A stretch of DNA of 35,855 nt from a virus, in the IMG/VR virus record IMGVR_UViG_3300032116_000674, positions 1 through 35,855 of that record. One strand, written 5' to 3'. Within the stretch, counting starts at the first letter, position 1, and every line of letters begins with the position of its first letter. Below, piece by piece: positions 13,801-21,139 of the stretch. The notes beneath the pieces were generated by a model, which worked only from the letters and a program-made list of their open reading frames with translations, did not search any database and was not told the DNA's origin. The translations under genes were made by a program, and so were the position numbers.

Positions 13801-13933
13801 CTATTGCCGTATCGCTGGCCCAATCACCTACGATACCAAGGCCGACACGCCGGAGACCGTTAAGCAGATCGAACGCCACAACAGTCAATTCGCATGCGTT
13901 TGCGAAGGTGACTGCCAGACGAAAACGGAGTAG
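13700..13933 (+). CDS. Candidate outer spanin lipoprotein (Rz1-like)
   Basis: 77 residues, reading in another frame than the 13591 gene and overlapping its last 101 bases. I chose the ATG at 13700 because AGGAG lies 7 bases upstream; ATGs at 13640 and 13682 are in frame. A basic start (MRTWKRLK) and hydrophobic core (LLSLPLILSATSAC) make a lipoprotein-type signal, with Cys22 as lipidation site, although the lipobox TSAC lacks the usual Leu at -3. The mature part (EAEIKGDYCRIAGPITYD, DTPETVKQIERHNSQFAC) fits a family of small phage lysis proteins with conserved YCxxAxPI and QIxxHN elements. It is not Pro-rich like lambda Rz1. The expected place is the outer-membrane inner face. Confidence 0.68.
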   Translation: MRTWKRLKLLSLPLILSATSACVHDLTEAEIKGDYCRIAGPITYDTKADTPETVKQIERHNSQFACVCEGDCQTKTE

Positions 13934-13944
13934 ATAGATACACC

Positions 13945-16365
13945 ATGGCTGGCGTGAAGATCACGAACTTCTTTGGGATCGCACCGAAGATTTCACCGGA
14001 ACTCCTACCGGAGACCGCCGGACAGATCGCGCGCAATACGAAGTTGTACTCCGGGGACCTGATCCCTTATCCGCAGCCTGTCGTCGTGGGCAACACCGGT
14101 CGCACCGGTACGATCAAGACGCTCTACGCACTCAAGGACTCACTTGGTGACAACCGTTGGTTGTCATGGACCACTGACGTAGACATCGCCATCGTCACCT
14201 CCTCAGACATCACGGACCAGCGGTTCTATTACACGGGCGACGGCGTCCCGAAGGTCAGCAACTACACTTTGGCCTTTGACGGCGTGGGTCCGTACCCCAC
14301 CAACTATTACGATCTCGGGCTGCCGCTCCCGACGACAATGCCGTCAGTCACGGTTACGCCGTTCACAGCGGCCACGACTGCGACCTATGAGCGCGATAGC
14401 AATAACACTGCGACCTTGACGACTGCGGCTCCGCACGGCCTCAAGGAGGGTGCCTACGTCACTGTGACTGGCTTCAGCTATCTGGCTGGGACCTATACCT
14501 ATGTGGGCACTACGGTTACATGCACCATCGCGAGCCATGGCCTGACTGGCACCCCGCAGGTTGCCTTGGATTTCACGTCCGGCGATGCGATTGATGGGGT
14601 CTACACGGCTACTGTCACTGGCGTTAATACCTTCACGGTCAACGTCCCCGTGGCCCCTACGGCTGGCGGCACTGTTCGCCTGAGCATGACCTCGTTCAAC
14701 GTGTCGGGTATTCAGGCTACGGTTATCGACCCATCCACGATTGAGTACTTCAGCCCCGGCCCTGCTATTTCAACGACTGCCTTTGCTGGGGGCCTGATCA
14801 ACCTCGGCGGTCCAACTCAGTCGCGCTCGTATGTCTACACATGGTATACGCCGTGGGAAGAAGAGAGCATCGCGTCTGACCCGACACCGGATGTGTTCGT
14901 CAAGGAAGGTGTGACCATCACGGTCGGCAACCTCCCGACTGCGAAGCCTACCGGAAACAACTTTGTGCGTGGCATTCGCCTCTACCGCACGCTCGCGACT
15001 TCGTCGGGCACCGAGTATTTCCGGTTGAAGACCCTGTGGTTCCCCACCGATCTAGCGACTGTCAGCCGCACCAGCAACGTATCGACCGTCAAGCTGGAGT
15101 TTCCCCATAACCTTGGGATTGATGATCGGTTCAAGATCAGCGGGTGCTCGGTTGCCTCGTTCGACATCACGGGAGGCATCGTTCTCGATATCCCCGATGA
15201 CTACACGTTCACTTATGCGCAGGTCGCTGCTGATGTGGCGACCACGACTGTGGCTGCTGGTACGCTCTATCATGATGTGTCGGAGGACCCTCCGACGACT
15301 GCGGCTCGGTATTGGGGTGATGGCGGAAACTACGACTTTACGGATGACTTCGATCCGCTGAACCTGATCGATACCCTGACCTCGGATGAGTACGACGCAC
15401 CGCCTGATGATCTTCAGGGTTTGATCGCCGCGCAGAACAACATCCTCGCTGGCTTCGTCGGCAACAAGTTGTACCTCACTGAGCCTGCCGTACCTCACGC
15501 TTGGCCACAGGCTTATACGATTACCTTCGAGTACGACATTGTCGGTCTGGCCCCAATCAACGGCTCGATCTTGGTATTGACCAAGGGGTATCCATACCTT
15601 GTCGCGGGTAGCGATCCTGCTGCCGGGATGAGCATTCAGCGGATCGACGCGCTCTACCCCTGCCTCAACCGCAAGGGTATCGTGGCCATGAACTATGGGG
15701 TGGTCTACCCCACGCACGATGGTCTGGCTGTGTTCTCTCCGTCCAGCGGTCCGACGATCATTACGCGGACGAACTTCAACAACGACACATGGGGGATCGA
15801 ACTGAACCCCACCACTATCGTCGGCGAGTTCTACGGGGACGCCTATCTGGCCTCGCATTCGACCGGTGGGTTTGCCTTTGAGCCTGATCGGAATATCGGC
15901 GGTCAGTTCGTGGACCTCGACTTCACCTACACTGCTTCGTGGTATGATCCCGTCGAGGGTCGCCTATTCTGCGTGACCGGTACCGATGGCGATGTCTATG
16001 AGTGGGATAACCTGAACCAGCCTGCGCTTACCCAAGAGTGGAAATCCAAGGTCATCAAGACTACGGATATGATCAACCTCGGGGCGGCGCGGGTTATCGC
16101 TGACTTCGCAGAGGTTACCACTACGTGGGATGCTGCATCGCAGCAATGGCAGAACGACACTTCCCCTTGGGCTACTGTCAACGACATTACGTTCAAGCTC
16201 TGGGTGGACAAGCAGCTTCTACTTACTACGACGGTTACTGATATGAACACCTTCCGGCTACCGACCGGCTATCGCTCTGATACGTTCGAGGTTGGTGTGA
16301 CTGGCGATATCCGCGTTCGTGCCATCCACCTTGGCGAAACCCCGCTCAGTCTGAAGGAGGCTTGA
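13945..16365 (+). CDS. Large tail protein, candidate nozzle/hub
   Basis: 806 residues. The N-terminal segment VKITNFFGIAPKISPELLPETAGQIARNTKLYSGDLIPY is typical of the large tail protein that follows adaptors in short-tailed phages. Three Ig-like or strand modules carry HGL/HNL turns (around residues 164, 198 and 388), the last with a matching DDYTFTY end. From about 460 to 800 there is a beta-propeller-like region (LTEPAVPHAW, GSILVLTKGYPYLVAGSD, RLFCVTGTDGDVYEWDN). Size, fold pattern and position before the ejection proteins resemble the T7 gp12 nozzle. The true structural class is inferred; a baseplate hub is the alternative. The next start overlaps its stop codon (TGATG). Confidence 0.65.
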   Translation: MAGVKITNFFGIAPKISPELLPETAGQIARNTKLYSGDLIPYPQPVVVGNTGRTGTIKTLYALKDSLGDNRWLSWTTDVDIAIVTSSDITDQRFYYTGDGVPKVSNYTLAFDGVGPYPTNYYDLGLPLPTTMPSVTVTPFTAATTATYERDSNNTATLTTAAPHGLKEGAYVTVTGFSYLAGTYTYVGTTVTCTIASHGLTGTPQVALDFTSGDAIDGVYTATVTGVNTFTVNVPVAPTAGGTVRLSMTSFNVSGIQATVIDPSTIEYFSPGPAISTTAFAGGLINLGGPTQSRSYVYTWYTPWEEESIASDPTPDVFVKEGVTITVGNLPTAKPTGNNFVRGIRLYRTLATSSGTEYFRLKTLWFPTDLATVSRTSNVSTVKLEFPHNLGIDDRFKISGCSVASFDITGGIVLDIPDDYTFTYAQVAADVATTTVAAGTLYHDVSEDPPTTAARYWGDGGNYDFTDDFDPLNLIDTLTSDEYDAPPDDLQGLIAAQNNILAGFVGNKLYLTEPAVPHAWPQAYTITFEYDIVGLAPINGSILVLTKGYPYLVAGSDPAAGMSIQRIDALYPCLNRKGIVAMNYGVVYPTHDGLAVFSPSSGPTIITRTNFNNDTWGIELNPTTIVGEFYGDAYLASHSTGGFAFEPDRNIGGQFVDLDFTYTASWYDPVEGRLFCVTGTDGDVYEWDNLNQPALTQEWKSKVIKTTDMINLGAARVIADFAEVTTTWDAASQQWQNDTSPWATVNDITFKLWVDKQLLLTTTVTDMNTFRLPTGYRSDTFEVGVTGDIRVRAIHLGETPLSLKEA

Positions 16366-16712
16366 TGGCTAGGTTCTCCGCAATCCCCAACCCACCGCAG
16401 TCCGAGATGTCGGGCTGGCAGTACTATATGCTCAATGCGCTCAAGGAGAACGTTGAACTCCTGACCGGCGCACGAGGCGAGAAGGACAACGCCAGCCGCG
16501 CCATTACCAAGGCTGCGGTTACTGTTACGCAGGCACCGGCACAGACAATGCGTCAGGTCACCGCACAGGGGGCCGCTGTTAATCTGGACGGTGCTGTTGT
16601 CCCCGCAATGGATGACTACATCGAACTACTCAAGAATGTACAAGCGCTCGCAAACGATGTAGCTACACTGCGAGCAACTCTGAACACGCTCATCGGACAG
16701 TTGCGAGGGTAA
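16365..16712 (+). CDS. Small helical virion-associated protein
   Basis: 115 residues from the ATG at 16365, with AAGGAGG 4 bases upstream; the TTG three bases earlier is not preferred. It starts with ARFSAIPNPPQSEMSGWQYYMLNALKENVELLTG, a segment found at the start of small phage proteins next to tail-hub genes, and ends with an amphipathic coiled coil (YIELLKNVQALANDVATLRATLNTLIGQL). The helical tail suggests oligomerisation or an assembly chaperone role for the nozzle-like protein. Function unknown. Confidence 0.6.
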   Translation: MARFSAIPNPPQSEMSGWQYYMLNALKENVELLTGARGEKDNASRAITKAAVTVTQAPAQTMRQVTAQGAAVNLDGAVVPAMDDYIELLKNVQALANDVATLRATLNTLIGQLRG

Positions 16713-16713
16713 T

Positions 16714-17529
16714 ATGGAAAATCCTGTGATGGCAGCACTGAACCCGCAGGTGGCTTCGACCACCTCGTTGGACCTTCCCCCGGCGCTTGCCAGTATCTTG
16801 GCAATGCCCGCCGCTGGTGCGGCTCCGATCTCTGCCGCTGGTCCTGCTTCGCCCATGGCTCCGGCTGCGCCGTCGCCCACTCTTGGTGGCGCTCTCGGTG
16901 GTACACCCACTATGCAACCTCAGCCGCTGCCCAGCTTCCAAGAGGGTGGGATGATTGGTCCCGGCGGTATGCCGATGGGCGGTGCCCCGGCCCAGCCTTC
17001 TGCACCCATGAACCCGGCTGAACGCGACCAGCTTCTCAACCAGTCGATCAACCAGAACCCACAGATGGTTCAGGAAATCCAAGCGACCCTGATGGCTGGT
17101 CTCCAGTCCGGCGAGATCACTCCGCAGGAACTGAACATGATCATCCAGCTTACCCAGTTGGCTGCGCAGAACCCGGATATGTACCCCTACGTGCGGCGCT
17201 TTGCTATCCAGCAGGGTATTGCTGCCGAAGACGATCTGCCGATGCAGTATGATGAAGGTCTGATGATCGCCATGCTCACTGTGGCCAAGGCTGCGCAGCA
17301 GATGATCCAAGGGGGTGAGTCGATGATGGGCGAGCAGGCTCCGATGACCGGACAGCTTGAAGCCACGATGCCGTCGATGAAAGATGGCGGCACCGTCAAG
17401 GGTAAGACTGACGCCCCGGTTCCGATCATGGCTCACGAAGGTGAGTACGTCATCCCTAAGAACGTGGTGCAGATGAAGGGGCGCGAGTTCTTCGACCGTC
17501 TCGTTGAGCAGTACAAGGACAAGGCGTGA
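16714..17529 (+). CDS. Virion protein with GEYVIPKNVV motif
   Basis: 271 residues. The N-terminal 110 residues are Ala/Pro/Met/Gly-rich and low in complexity, including SFQEGGMIGPGGMPMGG. A helical middle follows (PAERDQLLNQ...LMAGLQSGEITPQELNMIIQLTQLA, about 100-195). The C-terminal 45 residues, APVPIMAHEGEYVIPKNVVQMKGREFFDRLVEQY, form a motif often seen at the end of phage tail-tip or tape-measure-like proteins and in podovirus internal proteins. Its place next to the nozzle-like and GNAT-like genes suggests that it belongs to the ejected or tail-interior set. The next gene overlaps its stop codon (GTGA). Confidence 0.62.
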   Translation: MENPVMAALNPQVASTTSLDLPPALASILAMPAAGAAPISAAGPASPMAPAAPSPTLGGALGGTPTMQPQPLPSFQEGGMIGPGGMPMGGAPAQPSAPMNPAERDQLLNQSINQNPQMVQEIQATLMAGLQSGEITPQELNMIIQLTQLAAQNPDMYPYVRRFAIQQGIAAEDDLPMQYDEGLMIAMLTVAKAAQQMIQGGESMMGEQAPMTGQLEATMPSMKDGGTVKGKTDAPVPIMAHEGEYVIPKNVVQMKGREFFDRLVEQYKDKA

Positions 17530-17963
17530 GCGAACTACGCATCGAACTGCTTACCAAGGACAGGGCCATCTCGCTCTGGCCTAAGATCGCGCCTCTCGCA
17601 GAGCAGTCTGTGCGTGGTAACGCTATGTCCTCTTCTGACATGGATGCACAGTACATCTTCAATGCGGTATGTGCTGACGAGGCAATTATCTTTGCCGGGT
17701 TTGAGGGCGACGAACTTGCCACAATCCTCGGTATCCAGTTCTCCGACGCCAACGGACATAAGTGTGCGGATATCATCGCACTGGCAGGTCGCCATCTGAC
17801 CATGTTCAAGCGTCGGTACTGGGAGCCTATCCTCGACTGGCTTCGTGCCAATGATGTCGAGTTTCTTGATAGCTATGTTCCGACAGAACGAGCTATGCTA
17901 TACATGAACAAGTTCGGTTTCGACAAATCCTGCGCACATATCAGAATGTCTCTGGGGAACTAA
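17526..17963 (+). CDS. GNAT-fold-like protein in the virion operon (T7 gp13-like)
   Basis: 145 residues from a GTG. The layout is that of a GNAT N-acetyltransferase: helix pair (RAISLWPKIAPLAEQSV), central strands (AIIFAGFEGDELATILGIQFSD, then ADIIALAGR), a helix (WEPILDWLRANDVEFLDSYV) and the C-terminal pattern ERAMLYMNKFGFDKSCAHIRMSL, the usual end of GNAT folds. The canonical acetyl-CoA loop (Q/RxxGxG/A) is not clear, so it may be a catalytically dead structural relative. T7 gp13, an internal virion protein between nozzle and gp14, is reported to be GNAT-like and has the same place in gene order. Role: virion assembly or host modification after entry; both are inference. Confidence 0.68.
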   Translation: MSELRIELLTKDRAISLWPKIAPLAEQSVRGNAMSSSDMDAQYIFNAVCADEAIIFAGFEGDELATILGIQFSDANGHKCADIIALAGRHLTMFKRRYWEPILDWLRANDVEFLDSYVPTERAMLYMNKFGFDKSCAHIRMSLGN

Positions 17964-17964
17964 A

Positions 17965-19050
17965 ATGGGTAAGGTGGTCAAGACGGTCCTGAAGGTTGCA
18001 GCCGGGGTGGCTATTGCCGCCTTTGCCCCTCAGCTTGCGGGTGCAATGCTCAAGACAGTCGGTGTTGGTGGGGCGCTCGCGTCCACTGTGGCAACCGCAG
18101 CCGTAGGTGCGGGCCTCGGTCAGGTCAGCGGTCTTGGGTGGCAGACAGGTGCCTTAATCGGGGGTCTAGCGGGGGCAGGTAAATCAGGACTATTTGGGGG
18201 CGGATCAAAGACAGCGACTGCTGCGGGTGGCGCAGGTACCCCTGCCGCTGGTGTTACTACCGCTGCACCTATTGCGCCGCCTCCCGTTGACGCAGCCCTT
18301 GCGGGTAGTCCGGAGTTTGCTGCCAGTGCAGTGCCGACAGCCGGTGCTGCCGCTGCTCCCCAGACGCTTGGTAGCACTCTCTCCGGTGCGGCCTCGAAGG
18401 TGGGCAACGTACTCCAACAGGGGGTGAGTAACATCCGCGCTGGGGTTGGTGGTGCGCTTGGTGCTGTTGGCGTTGGTGGTGGCGCTGCTACTGCGGCTGG
18501 TGGTGCTGCTGGTGGCATGGGGATTGTTGCCCCTGCCCTTCTTGCTGCTGGACTTGTCCGGACGCCCGGAGGTGCAATCACTGGGGCACAGCAGGCCGAG
18601 CTTGCTCGGGCACAGGGCTTTAATGCAGCGCTTACCCAGCAGCGTATGGATCAGGCTAACAAACTGATCGAAGAAGCCGGGTACTATGATCCGGAATATA
18701 TGGCCCGTCAAGCCGCCGAGGCTGCCATGATCCGGGGTGGCATCCAAGAGACCGAAGGGACTCGCGGTCTGACCGGTGAGCGGCTTGCAGCCGAGCGTCG
18801 TCGCTACCGCCTCGGCACTGCGCGTACCGCTGGTTCTGCCTATCAGCAGGGTTATGGCACTGGGGTCGGCGCTCGCCTTCAGGCTCGTCAGGCTGGTATC
18901 CAGTCACTCCCGGCGCAGTACCCGACCACTGCGGCAGAGAGCAGTACGGCACTCCGAGATCGTCTCGCAGCCGACGAGGCACGTCGGACTGAAGAAGCTG
19001 GTCTGGCTGCATTGTTTGGGCAGGCTCTTGGTCGCCCCGCCACTACGTAA
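17965..19050 (+). CDS. Gly/Ala-rich internal virion protein (T7 gp14-like position)
   Basis: 361 residues. The first 75 residues contain hydrophobic Gly/Ala-rich segments able to span a membrane (VLKVAAGVAIAAFAPQLAGAML, GALASTVATAAVGAGLG, GALIGGLAGAG). A disordered Ala/Gly/Pro region (80-195) follows, then a hydrophobic GMGIVAPALLAAGL at about 185-200. The C-terminal 160 residues are helical and charged (QQAELARAQGFNAAL, ERLAAERRRYRLG, LRDRLAADEARRTEEAG). T7 gp14 likewise inserts into the outer membrane as the first ejection protein. The match here is by place, size and hydrophobic pattern, not by sequence identity. Confidence 0.65.
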   Translation: MGKVVKTVLKVAAGVAIAAFAPQLAGAMLKTVGVGGALASTVATAAVGAGLGQVSGLGWQTGALIGGLAGAGKSGLFGGGSKTATAAGGAGTPAAGVTTAAPIAPPPVDAALAGSPEFAASAVPTAGAAAAPQTLGSTLSGAASKVGNVLQQGVSNIRAGVGGALGAVGVGGGAATAAGGAAGGMGIVAPALLAAGLVRTPGGAITGAQQAELARAQGFNAALTQQRMDQANKLIEEAGYYDPEYMARQAAEAAMIRGGIQETEGTRGLTGERLAAERRRYRLGTARTAGSAYQQGYGTGVGARLQARQAGIQSLPAQYPTTAAESSTALRDRLAADEARRTEEAGLAALFGQALGRPATT

Positions 19051-19064
19051 GATAGGGATACCCC

Positions 19065-21137
19065 ATGGCGATTGGTTCGTTTCTCGCTAGTGCAGGCCGG
19101 ATCGGCGAAGGTATTGAGACATACCAGACCCAGAGCGAACTGCGTCGTCTCCAGCGACTTCAGGCAGAACTTGCTCGCGGCGAACTCGCACGGCAGGAAC
19201 AGTTTCGTCAAATCCAGCTAGAGGCCCCGGTCGTCGAACTTCCTGAACAGGGGCTGCTCCTCGGTGCACCGATGCAGGTCGCCGAGCCTGAGTTTGCTCC
19301 CGCAGGTCGCACTGCCGCTGCTGGGCTTATGCCCGCTGCTCCTGCCGCCATGGCTCCCGGCGCTGCTCCTGCGGCTCCTGCTGCCGCCCCGGCGAAGCCT
19401 GCTGCTCGCGTGATGAAACTTGGCGGGGTGACCATTCCTCGCTTTGACTCCCGGCAACCTGACCGTCTCAACGCTGGCGTCGCTGGCTTCAAGCGTGTTG
19501 ATCCCGAGACTTCTGACTTCCGTCGCGGCCAGATCGAAGGGCAGAACGAGACGCGGCTGAACAATACCCTCAATCAGATCGCGACCGCCACCAACGTCCC
19601 TCTCAGCACTATCCGCAAGCCTTTCGTGTCGCAGACCGAGAAGCGCCGCATGGAGGAGGGCGACTCTGCCAGCCAGTGGTACCGCACTACGAACGCTCGC
19701 GAGTATTTCCGCCGCAATCCGGAGATGCTGTCGGTCGCGCAAAAGAACCCGGTTGAGTTCTTCAAGGGACTCATGCGGTATAATAAGATGCCAGCGGCTG
19801 CTCCCGCTGCTCCCGCCGCTGCTGCCCCCACGCCTACTGCTGGCCTCTCCACGTCCATCGCGAAGATCGCTGGTGCCGAAACTGGCGGCGTAGCCAATCC
19901 GTATCAGACACCTAACCTTGCTGGCGCTTCGTCGGCGTTTGGGAAGTACCAGTTCACCAAGGGGACGTGGGTCAACACCTACCGCAAGCTGAACCCCAAG
20001 ACGGGTCTGAGCGACGACCGCATCTGGGCACTGCGTACCAATCCTGAGATGCAGGAGCGTCTCATGGCAAAGCTCACGCAGGATAACGCTGCTGCCCTTA
20101 CGGGTGCCGGTCTGCCGGTCAGTGATGCTACGCTCTACCTTGCGCACTTCCTCGGCCCCAAGGGTGCGCAGACGCTGTTGAATGCTGACGCGAATACTCC
20201 GGTCGAACAGCTTCCCGGTTTCGCTGCTGCAATCAAGGCCAACCCGACTGTCCTTCGTGGTAAGACGGTTGGTCAGGTAGCTGAGTGGGCCGCTGGTAAG
20301 ATGGGCGGTGCTGCTCCCGCAGGGGGTACCGGTGTCGGCCCCCAGATGGCCGCTGCTCAAGCAACCCCAGTGCCGGTCCGTATCGACCCGTCGAACTTCT
20401 ATCTCGCCAACCCCAACGCAACTTCGCGCGATGTGCGGATTGCCATGCAGAACCGTCAGGAACTGGCGCGTATGGCTGATATGTACCGTCGCGCTGGCAT
20501 GGGGAACGAGTTCACGGCTGCCCGCCTCAAGGTGGTTGAACTGGATAACAGCCTCATGTTCCTTCAGGGGATGCAGGGGCTACAGGAACTGGCATTGGCC
20601 AACGACCCTCGCCGCCTCGCCGCAGTATGGTCTGACTATGCTGGCGTGCCGGTTCAGCTTCAGCCGCAGACCAATGGTACGTTCAACGTCGTGGTCAATG
20701 GCCGGGTGACCCAGCGCGGCGTGGCTCGTAGCGCCATCATCGATGCTGCCCGGTCGTCGTTTGATAAGCAGTACGTCACGACACAGGCCGAAGCACAGGC
20801 CGAGATGAACACCGAGTTCTTCAAGAGCCAACTTCGCATGACCGAAGAGGCAGCCAAGACTGCTGCCAAGTTTGCTGCCGATGTCCAGCTTAAACTGCTT
20901 GAAGGCGATAACGCTCGGGCTACCGAGATGATCAAGCAGATGGACCCCAACGGAAAGATCACGATGCTGCCCGATGGTAGTGGTCAGGCAATCCTTCAGG
21001 TGCAGGGTCAGACCTTGCTTATCGACAAAGGTGGTGTACAAATCGAAGGCGCGCCTGAAGGTATGGTATCTGGTCCGTCCGCACGTCCCATCGCAGGTCT
21101 GCCGCAGCGCACTGTAGGTGTTGGTACTGGAGGATAA
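19065..21137 (+). CDS. Internal virion protein with lytic transglycosylase domain
   Basis: 690 residues. Residues 1-60 form a helical, Arg/Gln-rich start; 80-115 are Ala/Pro-rich; residues 118-240 look helical. A second Ala/Pro linker (243-258) leads to a lysozyme-like lytic transglycosylase domain, about 262-410: AGAETGG supplies the candidate catalytic Glu272, SAFGKYQF (291-297) is the GxYQ element, and DATLYLAHFLGPKGAQTLL (354-372) the conserved later helix. It should cut a local hole in peptidoglycan during DNA entry. The C-terminal 270 residues are helical (DNSLMFLQGMQGLQELAL, EAQAEMNTEFFKSQLRMTEEAAK). In T7 this activity sits in the giant gp16; here it is in the penultimate gene. The next gene starts 2 bases after its stop. 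Confidence 0.82.
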   Translation: MAIGSFLASAGRIGEGIETYQTQSELRRLQRLQAELARGELARQEQFRQIQLEAPVVELPEQGLLLGAPMQVAEPEFAPAGRTAAAGLMPAAPAAMAPGAAPAAPAAAPAKPAARVMKLGGVTIPRFDSRQPDRLNAGVAGFKRVDPETSDFRRGQIEGQNETRLNNTLNQIATATNVPLSTIRKPFVSQTEKRRMEEGDSASQWYRTTNAREYFRRNPEMLSVAQKNPVEFFKGLMRYNKMPAAAPAAPAAAAPTPTAGLSTSIAKIAGAETGGVANPYQTPNLAGASSAFGKYQFTKGTWVNTYRKLNPKTGLSDDRIWALRTNPEMQERLMAKLTQDNAAALTGAGLPVSDATLYLAHFLGPKGAQTLLNADANTPVEQLPGFAAAIKANPTVLRGKTVGQVAEWAAGKMGGAAPAGGTGVGPQMAAAQATPVPVRIDPSNFYLANPNATSRDVRIAMQNRQELARMADMYRRAGMGNEFTAARLKVVELDNSLMFLQGMQGLQELALANDPRRLAAVWSDYAGVPVQLQPQTNGTFNVVVNGRVTQRGVARSAIIDAARSSFDKQYVTTQAEAQAEMNTEFFKSQLRMTEEAAKTAAKFAADVQLKLLEGDNARATEMIKQMDPNGKITMLPDGSGQAILQVQGQTLLIDKGGVQIEGAPEGMVSGPSARPIAGLPQRTVGVGTGG

Positions 21138-21139
21138 AA

